64,000 nt of DNA, taken from the NCBI GenBank assembly GCA_027533425.1, contig JAPZUD010000001.1:248001-312000 (forward strand). The letters are read 5' to 3'. Below the pieces are notes generated by a model. It was not told the DNA's origin. It did not search any database and saw only the letters and a list, made by a program, of their open reading frames with translations. Below, in pieces: positions 34,458-42,419 of this stretch (positions are counted from its first letter, which is position 1; each line of letters opens with the position of its first letter). Made by a program: the position numbers and the translations under genes. Source of the DNA: Beijerinckiaceae bacterium. Lineage in GTDB: Bacteria; Pseudomonadota; Alphaproteobacteria; Rhizobiales; Beijerinckiaceae.

Positions 34458-35630
34458 TCAAACCCCGGTCAGCACCAGATGCTTGATCCGCTGGCGGTGG
34501 TAGGTGAAGGCCACATGCACACGGCCATCCGGCCCCTGATGGACGCTGGGATAAGACAATTCGCGGTTGCGGCGGTCGAGCGAGTTATTGGTCATGCAAT
34601 AGCCATCGCCCGTTTCGAGTTCGAACCGCACCGGCCAGCTCCGCCCGCCATCCTCGGACAGGGCAAGGCAGAGGGGGGCACGCGGCGCGCCCCAATAGGC
34701 CTGCCGGGCCGGTCTGGGCGCCTCGACGGCCGGGCTGGCCATCTCCTCGTCGTCCTCGATCTCGTCATAGAGCGACAGGCGGCGATCCGTGGCATTGGCC
34801 GCGCTGGAATGGTTGTAGACAAGGGCAAGCCGGCCATCGCCGAGGCGCGTCGCCTGGATCGAGGAATTGTTGTTCGGAAGTTCTGTCGGCCGACAGGGCG
34901 ACCATGTCCTCCCGCCATCCGTCGAGCGGCTGGCATGGATGAAATCCGCCCAGCGGCTGCGGAACAGGGCCAGCAATTCACCCGGCCCGGCTTCCACCAC
35001 GCCCATATGGACACAGCCAAGGCTGTCCGGCACCTCGACCGGCTGCCAGCTCATCCCCTTGTCCGGGCTGATCCGCAGCACGGAGATATCGTTATCGCCC
35101 ACCCATTTCACGCCGGGAATGGTGCGGCAGAGGAAGGTGCCGATCAGCCAGTCGCCATGGGCCAGCACCTGCACGGGCTGCCGCACGAAAGTGCCGGCAT
35201 CGCCGATCAGCGTATCCGGCGCCGACCAGCTGGCGCCATGGTCGGTGGAGATCCTGCGCCGGACGATGGCCGTGTCCTGGTTGCCGGATTTCTGCGAGGT
35301 ATAGAGCAGCCAGAGCGGCCCGTCCGGCGTGGGGAAGAGGATCGGGTTCTGCTCCGAGCGGGATGGATCATCGACCAGTTTCACCGTCTCGCTCCATCGC
35401 TCCGCGCCCGGGGCGAGCCGGCAGAAATGGATCGAGATATCCGACATGCCCTCCTGCGTGCCGCCGAACCAGACGCAGCCCAGGGATCCGTCGCCGAGAG
35501 TCATCAGGTTGGCGGCATGGTTCTGCGGGCAGGGCGAGGGCAGGACCGCCTCGAACTGGCCCGGCCGCCCCGGGCGGGGTCGCAGCAGGCCATCATCGTT
35601 CAGGGCGGTGGGGGCATCCGTGGCCGTCAT
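34458..35630 (-). CDS. Cytoplasmic Asp-box (sialidase-fold) protein
   Basis: 390 residues with four Asp-box type motifs: STDHGASWSAP, SPDKGMSWQPV, STDGGRTWSPC and SEDGGRSWPVR. This pattern is typical of six-bladed sialidase-like propellers (BNR_2). No signal peptide is visible, which is unusual for a sialidase and argues for an intracellular role. The ATG at 35630 is chosen since it lies right after the pdxA2 stop; an earlier in-frame ATG would overlap it. It is the last gene of an operon with pdxA2, kinase and aldolase, so it may act on a sugar acid or its oligomer. True sialidase activity is not supported. Confidence 0.75.
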   Translation of the reverse strand: MTATDAPTALNDDGLLRPRPGRPGQFEAVLPSPCPQNHAANLMTLGDGSLGCVWFGGTQEGMSDISIHFCRLAPGAERWSETVKLVDDPSRSEQNPILFPTPDGPLWLLYTSQKSGNQDTAIVRRRISTDHGASWSAPDTLIGDAGTFVRQPVQVLAHGDWLIGTFLCRTIPGVKWVGDNDISVLRISPDKGMSWQPVEVPDSLGCVHMGVVEAGPGELLALFRSRWADFIHASRSTDGGRTWSPCRPTELPNNNSSIQATRLGDGRLALVYNHSSAANATDRRLSLYDEIEDDEEMASPAVEAPRPARQAYWGAPRAPLCLALSEDGGRSWPVRFELETGDGYCMTNNSLDRRNRELSYPSVHQGPDGRVHVAFTYHRQRIKHLVLTGV

Positions 35631-35640
35631 GGCGGGCTCC

Positions 35641-36657
35641 TCAGGCAGGCGGTGCGGCAAGGCGCATGGCATAGTCGATGGCCTCGATCAGGCTGGTCTC
35701 CGAGGCGATGCCCTTGCCGGCAATGTCGAAGGCCGTGCCATGGTCGACCGAGGTCCGGATGATCGGCAGGCCGAGCGTGATATTGACGCCGGACAGGGCA
35801 TCCCATGTGCCCGTCGCCGGGTCGACATGGAATCCCAGCAGCTTGACCGGGATATGCCCCTGATCGTGATACATCGCGACCACGGCATCGTATTGCCCGG
35901 CGCGCAGCTTCACGAAGACCGTGTCGCCCGGCACCGGCCCGACCACGTCGAGCCCGTCCGCCACTGCCCGCGCGATAGTCGGCGCGGAAATGTCGATATC
36001 CTGCCGGCCGAACAACCCGCCTTCGCCGGCATGCGGGTTGAGCGCGGCCACGGCAATCCGCGGCTTCGCCTTGCCGAGCCGGCGCAGGGCGCCATCCGTC
36101 AGGTCGATCACCCGGCGCAGGCGCTCGGGCGTGAGCCGCTTCGGCACGTCCTCGAGCGCGACATGGGTGGTGACATGGCTGACATTCATGTTGCCATGGG
36201 CCAGCATCATCACCGAGCCCTTCACGCCGGTCAGTTCGGCCAGAAGCTCGGTATGGCCGGCATAATGATAACCCGCGAGGTTCAGCGCCTCCTTGTTCAG
36301 CGGCGCCGTCACCAGCCCCTGCACGCGGCCCTTCTGCGCGAGGCTCACGGCTTTCTCGATGGCGAGATAGGCCACGCGTCCGCCCGGCGCGCCGATTTCA
36401 CCCGTCCGGATCTCGCCGCCGGGATCACCCGCCTGAAGGCAGGCCAAAGCAGGCCACGCCGCATCCTCGCCGGTTTCGGGGATCGGCGGCATGCCGAGCA
36501 TCGATTCGGCCTTCCGCAGCGAGGGCACATCACCCACCACCAGCAGCTTGAATTCGCGGGTGGCCAGACGCTCCGCGAGTTTTCCGGCCGCCCGGACGAT
36601 AATTTCCGGGCCGATTCCGGCGGGATCACCCATGGTGATGGCGAGATGCGGGGTCAT
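35641..36657 (-). CDS. pdxA2: PdxA2-type 4-phospho-D-threonate/erythronate 3-dehydrogenase
   Basis: 338 residues. The opening MTPHLAITMGDPAGIGPEI is the PdxA family signature; VTAPLNKEALNLAGYHYAGHTELL, HVTTHVALEDVP and ALNPHAGEGGLFGRQD carry the metal-binding histidines, and YHDQGHIPVKLLG is the second metal site. The product of the linked kinase gene (stop/start ATGA at 36654-36657) is a four-carbon acid sugar kinase, so it is likely the PdxA2 of D-threonate or D-erythronate breakdown and not the vitamin B6 enzyme. It oxidises the 4-phosphorylated acid at C3 and the product decarboxylates to dihydroxyacetone phosphate. The ATG at 36657 matches the family start. Confidence 0.88.
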   Translation of the reverse strand: MTPHLAITMGDPAGIGPEIIVRAAGKLAERLATREFKLLVVGDVPSLRKAESMLGMPPIPETGEDAAWPALACLQAGDPGGEIRTGEIGAPGGRVAYLAIEKAVSLAQKGRVQGLVTAPLNKEALNLAGYHYAGHTELLAELTGVKGSVMMLAHGNMNVSHVTTHVALEDVPKRLTPERLRRVIDLTDGALRRLGKAKPRIAVAALNPHAGEGGLFGRQDIDISAPTIARAVADGLDVVGPVPGDTVFVKLRAGQYDAVVAMYHDQGHIPVKLLGFHVDPATGTWDALSGVNITLGLPIIRTSVDHGTAFDIAGKGIASETSLIEAIDYAMRLAAPPA

Positions 36658-37772
36658 GGCTGGGGTTCCAGTGTAGACGGTTGCAGGGTGGCGACGAGAC
36701 GGACAAGAAAATCGGGCGCGCCGAAAGCCCCGGATTTCGAGACAAGCGGCAGCCCGGCCCAGCGCCCGCCGGTGAGGCGGGACACCGGGACGCCCGGCTC
36801 CCATTCGCCGATCACCTCGATCCGTTCAACCCCCAATGGGCCCATCAGCCCGCGCAGCGTCTCGCCACCACTGACGAACAGCGTCCCCGGCCGCGGGAGC
36901 CGCGCCGGAAGGCGGGCGAAGACAGCGGTAATCCGTACCCGGGCTTCCGCGCGGGCGAGCCCGTCCGGCAGCCGGCATCGCACAAAAACCCGCCCGGCTT
37001 GCGCGAGTTGCGCCGACACGGTTTCGCATTCCTCGACCGGCCGGTCAGCGAAATCAACCGGCCGGTCAGCCAATCGCGCCAGCTGGTCCTGCATGACCGG
37101 ATGGTCGGTCCCGACCAGCCCGAGCAGGGGGGCAGGCAGGGTGGGGCGCGCCGGAGGCCGCCCCCCGAGCACCCGACCGAGAGCGGCGGCCAGCCCGCCG
37201 GACCCCACCCAGAGGACAGGGCCGGTTTGGCCGATCACGGAGGTGACGATGGCGTCGAGATCGGCATCCGTTTCGGCATCATAGAGCGACAGGCCCGAAG
37301 CCGACGGATCGCCGGGCCGGAGCCGGGCCAACGCAAGCCCTTCGGCTTCGAGGCGGGCGGCCAGATCCTCACCGGTCGGCTGCCAGGTGCCGGAGACCTG
37401 CCAATGCTGTCGGCCGTTCCGGGTGATCCGGTTCTGCGCGGGGAGGGCGGGCGCGATCACCACCCGGGCGAAGGGCAGCGCCCGGACAAGCGCGGCGAGT
37501 TCCGCGCCGGCATGGCCGCGCAGCAGGCTGTCGAGCTTGAACAGGCAGAGCCGTCCCGGCTCGGGCGCGAGATGCCCGGCCCACCCGGCGACCTGCGCCG
37601 CCGCGGCGTCAGGAAGGGCCTCACGGGTGTTTGTATCAAGAACCGGACAGGAGCTGTCCGGCCGGATTCCGACCGCCAGCGGCCCGAACACGCCGACAAG
37701 GCCGGCGGCGCTGTCGAGCGCGCCGGTCATGTCATCGGCCATCAGCCGCAGGCTGTCATAGCCATGGGACAT
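36654..37772 (-). CDS. Four-carbon acid sugar kinase (DUF1537 type), with pdxA2
   Basis: 372 residues. The N-terminal LRLMADDMTGALDSAAG (Asp13-Asp14) is the acid-binding motif of the family and FVSGGETLRGLMG near 315 is the C-terminal nucleotide-binding part. It phosphorylates C4 of threonate or erythronate-like acids. At 372 residues it is shorter than the second such kinase at 47074 (451). It is coupled to pdxA2 by ATGA and follows the aldolase with three bases between, so it belongs to one operon. Substrate cannot be told from the sequence alone: D-threonate (DtnK-like) or D-erythronate are possible. Confidence 0.83.
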   Translation of the reverse strand: MSHGYDSLRLMADDMTGALDSAAGLVGVFGPLAVGIRPDSSCPVLDTNTREALPDAAAAQVAGWAGHLAPEPGRLCLFKLDSLLRGHAGAELAALVRALPFARVVIAPALPAQNRITRNGRQHWQVSGTWQPTGEDLAARLEAEGLALARLRPGDPSASGLSLYDAETDADLDAIVTSVIGQTGPVLWVGSGGLAAALGRVLGGRPPARPTLPAPLLGLVGTDHPVMQDQLARLADRPVDFADRPVEECETVSAQLAQAGRVFVRCRLPDGLARAEARVRITAVFARLPARLPRPGTLFVSGGETLRGLMGPLGVERIEVIGEWEPGVPVSRLTGGRWAGLPLVSKSGAFGAPDFLVRLVATLQPSTLEPQP

Positions 37773-37775
37773 GCC

Positions 37776-38540
37776 TCAGCCCCGCAGCCTCTTGACGAGG
37801 CCGAGCGTCGCATTGCGGATGAACACGGCATCGGTGGCGAAGCTGATGAAATCCACGCCCTCCGCCAGGCGGCGCCGGAACTCGTCCTCGTTGCCGGTGA
37901 GATAGCCGGCCGGCTTGCCCATCGCCTTCAGTCGCCGGAACCCGTCATCGATCGCCGCCTGCACGTCCGGATGCTGCGGATTGCCGATATGCCCCATCGA
38001 GGCAGCGAGATCCGATGGGCCAATAAAGACCGCATCGACGCCATCGACCGCCGCGATGGCCTCGATCTGCGCCAATGCGCCGGCGCTCTCGATCTGCACG
38101 ATCACGCAGAGTTCGGCCTCCGCCGCCGCGAAATAGCCCGGTGTCAGCCCGTAATTCGCAGCCCGCGAGGCGCCGGAGACGCCGCGAACGCCCTTCGGCG
38201 GGAAGCGGGTATGGGCCACCGCGGCGCGGGCTTCCTCGGCATTCTCGACATAAGGGATCAGCAGCGTCTGCGCGCCCTGGTCGAGCAGCCGCTTGATGGT
38301 GACCATGTCATTCCAGGCCGGCCGGACCAGCGCCGGCAGGCCGGCCCCTCCGATCGCGCGGAGATGGTCGATCACATCCGGCAATTCGATCGGCGAATGT
38401 TCGGTATCGACGAGCACCCAGTCGAAGCCGCAGGCCGCCAGCATCTCGGTCAGGGCGGGCGAGCCGAAGGTCGCGAAAAAGCCGATCTGCTGCTGCCGCC
38501 CGAGGCGCTGCTTGAAAAGGTTGCGGGGATGCTCGGTCAT
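37776..38540 (-). CDS. HpcH/HpaI-family class II aldolase
   Basis: 254 residues. VLVDTEHSPIELPD near 43 carries the catalytic His, LIPYVENAEEARAAV lies near 93, QIESAGALAQIEAI near 148 has the metal-binding Glu and VFIGPSDLAASMG near 171 the second metal Asp. This is the fold of 2-keto-3-deoxy sugar-acid and 4-hydroxy-2-oxoacid aldolases, which release pyruvate and an aldehyde using a divalent metal. It sits between IclR and the kinase in the acid-sugar operon. Because PdxA2 alone already yields a triose phosphate, the aldolase may serve a second branch or another substrate. Confidence 0.86.
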   Translation of the reverse strand: MTEHPRNLFKQRLGRQQQIGFFATFGSPALTEMLAACGFDWVLVDTEHSPIELPDVIDHLRAIGGAGLPALVRPAWNDMVTIKRLLDQGAQTLLIPYVENAEEARAAVAHTRFPPKGVRGVSGASRAANYGLTPGYFAAAEAELCVIVQIESAGALAQIEAIAAVDGVDAVFIGPSDLAASMGHIGNPQHPDVQAAIDDGFRRLKAMGKPAGYLTGNEDEFRRRLAEGVDFISFATDAVFIRNATLGLVKRLRG

Positions 38541-38571
38541 GACCTGTTCCGTTCCTGCGGGTTCCGGCGCC

Positions 38572-39390
38572 TCAGCGCGCGATCGAGAGCGTGTTGAAGC
38601 TGAGCGTGATCGCGCGGGTCAGCTCTCCGGCGACGCGAAGCACCTCGGGCACGGCCCGCGCGGCGAAGGCCTCCATGGAATCCCGCTCGGCATGGATCGT
38701 CAGGCTGACGCCGGCGACGGGGTTGCCATCGGTATCGGTAATCGCCGCCGCCACCGTGCGGAGGCCATAGGCATTCTCGCCGTCGGACAGCGCATAACCG
38801 CGGGCCCGGACCTCGGCGAGGCGGGCGAGGATGGCGTCAAGATCGACCAATGTCCGCTCCGACAGGCGTACCCGGTTGGATTGTTCGAGGATCTCGCGCT
38901 GCCGGGCCACCGGCAGGCAGGCCAGCAGCGCATGGCCGAGCGCGGCCCCGTAAGCGCCGGTCCGGCTGCCGGCCCGGCGGTCAAGGTTGAGGCGCGGCAA
39001 TTCCACCTGGGCCCGCTCGACATAGACGACATCCGGCCCATCGAGCATGCCGAGCGAGGCGGCATCGGCGATGGCGGGCACGACCTCCTGCAGGAGCGGC
39101 CGCGCCAGCATCTTGAGATCGGCGCGGGCGAGGGGCGTATAGCCCAGCTCGAGGCATTTCAGCGTCATCCGGTAGCGGCGGCTGCGCGGCACGGCGGCGA
39201 GATAGCCGAGATGGCAGAGCGTATGGACCAGCCGGAACGAGGTGCCGCGATCGAGCTGCGCCCGTTGCGCGATTTCCGAGATGGTCAGTTCGGGCAGCCG
39301 GGCATCGAAGGCCTTCAGCACCGCGAAGGCCTTGACCACGGATTGCACGAAGTTCTTGGGGTTTTCGTCAGTCGCCTTGTCGTCGCGCAT
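38572..39390 (-). CDS. IclR-family transcriptional regulator
   Basis: 272 residues. The N-terminal winged helix (about 15-75: VVKAFAVLKAFDARLPELTISEIAQRAQLDRGTSFRLVHTL) is the IclR DNA-binding domain; the C-terminal effector domain has the typical GDGP-like LLDGPDVVYVERAQ and YGAALGHALLACLP pattern near 165. It lies inside the operon between aldolase and SDR, so it likely controls the operon, perhaps from the palindrome at 41190 in front of the first gene. The effector is unknown. Confidence 0.87.
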   Translation of the reverse strand: MRDDKATDENPKNFVQSVVKAFAVLKAFDARLPELTISEIAQRAQLDRGTSFRLVHTLCHLGYLAAVPRSRRYRMTLKCLELGYTPLARADLKMLARPLLQEVVPAIADAASLGMLDGPDVVYVERAQVELPRLNLDRRAGSRTGAYGAALGHALLACLPVARQREILEQSNRVRLSERTLVDLDAILARLAEVRARGYALSDGENAYGLRTVAAAITDTDGNPVAGVSLTIHAERDSMEAFAARAVPEVLRVAGELTRAITLSFNTLSIAR

Positions 39391-39414
39391 GGTCGGGTCC
39401 GTTGCCTGTCCTTC

Positions 39415-40101
39415 TCAGAGCGAGGAGCCGCCGCAGATCGTCAGGACCTGCCCGGTTATCGCCCCGGCCTCCCGCGAGAGCAGGAACGCCACCGCCGCCG
39501 CCACTTCCGACGGCTCGATCAGCCGGCCGATCGGCGGGACTTTCACCGCGATGGCCGCGCGGGCGGGGTCCTGAAGCATCGGCGTCGCTGTCGCTGCCGG
39601 TGCCACGACATTCGCGGTGATGCCGCGCGGCGCGAGCTCGATTGCCCAGGACCGCACCATGCCGACAAGGGCGGCCTTGGTCGCCGCATACTGGCTGCGG
39701 CCTGCCGCGCCATTGGCCGTGCGGCTGCCGATCAGCACCAGGCGGCCACCATCACCCATGGTCGGAACGAGAATATTCGCGAGATCCTCCGCCGCGGCGA
39801 CATGGACCTGCCACATCGCCGCCCGATCCTCGGGATCGAGCGTGCCGAGTGGCCCGCCCCGCAACAGGCCGGCCGCGTGGACGAGGGCATCCACGCTGCC
39901 GAGCCCGCCCAGGGCCCGCTGCCGCTCCGCCGGATCGGCGAGATCGCAGGCCCGGCCGGAAAAGGCGGGATGGCCGATCCCCGCCGGCCGCCGGGAGAGG
40001 CCGGTCACGCGCCAGCCTTCCGCCAGCAGGCGGTGGACGATTGCAGCCCCGATCCCGGAACTCGCGCCCGTCACGAGGGCATGGCGCTGGCGGTCGGGCA
40101 T
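39415..40101 (-). CDS. Short-chain dehydrogenase/reductase
   Basis: 228 residues. HALVTGASSGIGAAIVHRL (TGxxxGIG, about 7-20), a VDALVHAAGLL stretch in place of NNAG, the catalytic Tyr in SQYAATKAALVGMVRSW (YxxxK near 140) and IGRLIEPSEVAAAVAFLL at the end are classical SDR features. Its ATG overlaps the receptor stop (TGATG). It may oxidise the sugar acid or its precursor before phosphorylation. Substrate not readable. Confidence 0.83.
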   Translation of the reverse strand: MPDRQRHALVTGASSGIGAAIVHRLLAEGWRVTGLSRRPAGIGHPAFSGRACDLADPAERQRALGGLGSVDALVHAAGLLRGGPLGTLDPEDRAAMWQVHVAAAEDLANILVPTMGDGGRLVLIGSRTANGAAGRSQYAATKAALVGMVRSWAIELAPRGITANVVAPAATATPMLQDPARAAIAVKVPPIGRLIEPSEVAAAVAFLLSREAGAITGQVLTICGGSSL

Positions 40102-41090
40102 CAGCTGGGCTGGTAGTTGATCAGCTTCAGCAACTCGCCGGCCCGCGCCACCTCGGATTTGATGAAGGCGCGCGTCTCCTCGATGCTCTCGGCCACCGGC
40201 TCGATCAGGGTGGCGCGCAGCCTGTCGGCCGTGGCGGGATCCTTCATCGTGGCCTGGATCATCGCATTGACCTTCTCCTGGATGGCCCGGGGCGTGCCCT
40301 TCGGTGCCCAGATCCCGTACCAGGAATTGAACACGAAATCGGGAACCCCGCCTTCGGAGATGGTCGGCACTTCCGGCGCCAGCACGGACCGCGTCTTCGA
40401 GGCAATGCCGAGCGCCTTGATCGTGCCGCCCTTGGCCTGCGGGAGCAGGGCGAAAGACGGGTCGATCAGCAATTGCACCGCGCCGCTCATCAGGTCCTGC
40501 AGGGCCGGCACCGTGCCGCGATAGGGCACGAGATTGATGTTGAGCCCGGCGCGGCGGAGGAAATCGACCGTCGCGAGATGCCCGGCCGAACCGAGCGACG
40601 AAATGGCGAAGGAGAATTCGCCCGGCTTTTCCTTCGCCGATTTCAGCAGCTCGGCCAGGGTATTCTCGGGCCGCTGCTTCGACATGACCAGCACCAGCGG
40701 CGCCACCGCAGTGCGCGAGATCGCTTCGAGATCGACCTCCGGGTCGAACGTGGCAGCCTTGAGCACTTTCGGCATGACCGCCGTGTTGAAGGCGCTGGCG
40801 AGGAAGGTATAGCCGTCCGGCTCGGCGCGGATCACCTCGTTCGTGCCGATCAGGCCGGCCCCGCCGACCTTGTTCTCGGTGATCGAGGTCGCGCCCATCG
40901 TCTCCTGCAGCCGCTGGGACACGAGCCGGCCCAGCGCGTCATTCGCCGCGCCGGGCGGCCAGGGAACGATCACCTTGATCGTCTTGCTCTTGTCAGGCCA
41001 GGCAGCCTGGGCATGCGCCGCGGGCAGGCCACCGAAGGCGGCCATGCCGCCAGCCGCGCCCAACGCGGTCAGGAATTCGCGCCGTTTCAT
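40101..41090 (-). CDS. Tripartite tricarboxylate (TctC/Bug) family receptor
   Basis: 329 residues. The start MKRREFLTALGAAGGMAAFG is a twin-arginine-like signal peptide. ADKSK.IKVIVPWPPGAANDALGRLVSQ and GGAGLIGTNEV are the hallmarks of Bug-type receptors; KPGEFSFAISSLGSAGHL and LVPYRGTVPALQDLMSGAVQLLID follow in the usual places. It would bind a carboxylated ligand in the periplasm. There are no TctA/TctB membrane genes nearby, so it is an orphan receptor that must use a transporter elsewhere or act as a sensor. It is the first gene of the minus-strand acid-sugar operon. Confidence 0.88.
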   Translation of the reverse strand: MKRREFLTALGAAGGMAAFGGLPAAHAQAAWPDKSKTIKVIVPWPPGAANDALGRLVSQRLQETMGATSITENKVGGAGLIGTNEVIRAEPDGYTFLASAFNTAVMPKVLKAATFDPEVDLEAISRTAVAPLVLVMSKQRPENTLAELLKSAKEKPGEFSFAISSLGSAGHLATVDFLRRAGLNINLVPYRGTVPALQDLMSGAVQLLIDPSFALLPQAKGGTIKALGIASKTRSVLAPEVPTISEGGVPDFVFNSWYGIWAPKGTPRAIQEKVNAMIQATMKDPATADRLRATLIEPVAESIEETRAFIKSEVARAGELLKLINYQPS

Positions 41091-41189
41091 CCTCGTCGTT
41101 CCTCTCCGGGTCTCGGCCGAATACGGGTTCGGCTCTCTCTTGGCAGGAACCGCTCCGGCCAGCCGGATGGCGGTTGAAATTGATCGGAA

Positions 41190-41207
41190 TGCGAACATTA
41201 ATTCGCA
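41190..41207 (-). promoter_or_regulatory. Palindrome in the promoter region of the acid-sugar operon
   Basis: TGCGAA-CATTAA-TTCGCA is a perfect inverted repeat with 6-base arms, 100-117 bases upstream of the receptor start. A second symmetric patch, ATTCGCGCGGAAT (41215-41227), adjoins it. Either the operon's IclR or the LacI protein encoded next to it could bind here. Confidence 0.5.
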
Positions 41208-41262
41208 TGATGAATATTCGCGCGGAATCCCCGGCGCGTCAAGCCGAGGCAGGTCGGGCAGT

Positions 41263-42312
41263 TCAGCTGCGTGGCAGGTTCTCGCGGGTGACGAGTTCAA
41301 TCACCAGCGGTTCGATTTCCGTCTCCGGCGGGCGGCCCTCGCGCAGATTGGCGAAGATCCGGATGGCATTCGACACGGTCTTCTCGTGGCTCTGGTTGAG
41401 GACGAAATCCATCGTGCCTTCCTCCAGCATCAGCCGGGCATCGGGCGAGAGCGCATGCCCGACGAAAACGATGCGCCGGTGCTGGCTCATCTCGCGGATG
41501 GCGCGGGCAATGCCGCTCGGGGCTCCGCCGATATTGTAGATCCCGACAAGGTCCGGGTGGCGCAACAGCAATTCGCGGGCGGCACGGTAATTCTCGGCCG
41601 CATCGTCATGGCCCTCGCGGAGTTCAACAACCGAAAGGCTCGGAAACCGTTCCGCGATCAGCGCGCGAAAACCGAGATCGCGGTCTCGATGGGCACGATA
41701 GAGCCGCGATCCGGCAATCAGCCCGATCTGCCCGGTTTCGGCTTTCGCCATCTGCCCGATGAGCAGCGCCGCTGTCCGGCCGGCGGCGAGATTGTCGAGG
41801 CCGAGATAGGCGGCGCGATCCGAATGCGGCAGGTCGGAGACGAGGGTCAGGACCGGCTTCCCGGCCAGGATCGTGCGGGCTGCCGCCGCGCGCACGGCAT
41901 CATGGTCGAGCGCCATGAAGGCAAGCCCGTCCGAGCGGCGGGCATGGTGCAGGATCGCCTCGGCCAGGGCATCGGCATTGAAGCTCTCGACGAAGACGCA
42001 GCGGCAGGTGACGTTGTAGGTGCGATACTGGTCATGCGGGCGGGCGATATACGCACCGAGCATGCGCAGATAGCGGTTCGTGCCGGAAGGCAGGATGAAG
42101 GTCAGCCGCATCGGCTTCGGCCGCAGGGCCGAAAAGAGATCCGCCTCGGGCAGGTAGCGCAGCTCCAGCGCCGCCGCGACGACACGCTCGGCCGTGGCGC
42201 TGCGGACATGTGCGCGCCGGTTGAGTACCCGATCGACAGTGGCCGGCGACACGCCGGCGAGGGCCGCGACATCGCGGGCCTGCGGGCGTTTCGGGGGCAA
42301 GGCTGCACTCAT
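41263..42312 (-). CDS. LacI-family transcriptional repressor
   Basis: 349 residues. RPQARDVAALAGVSPATVDRVLNRRAHV is the N-terminal HTH with hinge; the periplasmic-binding-like effector domain runs from about 68 (MRLTFILPSGTNRYL) with GLDNLAAGRTAALLIG, and GIYNIGGAPSGIARAI near 255 as ligand-pocket strands. It is divergent from the TRAP operon (107 bases apart) and lies upstream of the tricarboxylate-receptor operon, so it may control either. The first ATG is at 42312; a TTG one codon earlier is possible. The gap contains the near-repeat TTTTGATGATTTTTGATGAG around its start. Confidence 0.9.
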   Translation of the reverse strand: MSAALPPKRPQARDVAALAGVSPATVDRVLNRRAHVRSATAERVVAAALELRYLPEADLFSALRPKPMRLTFILPSGTNRYLRMLGAYIARPHDQYRTYNVTCRCVFVESFNADALAEAILHHARRSDGLAFMALDHDAVRAAAARTILAGKPVLTLVSDLPHSDRAAYLGLDNLAAGRTAALLIGQMAKAETGQIGLIAGSRLYRAHRDRDLGFRALIAERFPSLSVVELREGHDDAAENYRAARELLLRHPDLVGIYNIGGAPSGIARAIREMSQHRRIVFVGHALSPDARLMLEEGTMDFVLNQSHEKTVSNAIRIFANLREGRPPETEIEPLVIELVTRENLPRS

Positions 42313-42419
42313 CAAAAATCATCAAAACATAGGCGTTGAAACAAGGCCAGCCCCGCCGCACCCTTCCCGCAGTTCAGTCCCGGCATCAGACCGGGTCAAA
42401 CGACGCTCCGGAGGAAACC

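Noticed and set aside
34458-35630. Secreted sialidase
   Set aside because: Asp-boxes are present, but there is no signal peptide and no other sialic acid gene in the window.
32175-35762. A 1195-codon plus-strand frame over malate synthase G and the Asp-box gene
   Set aside because: Antisense to a clear glcB. Long antisense frames are expected in DNA of this composition.
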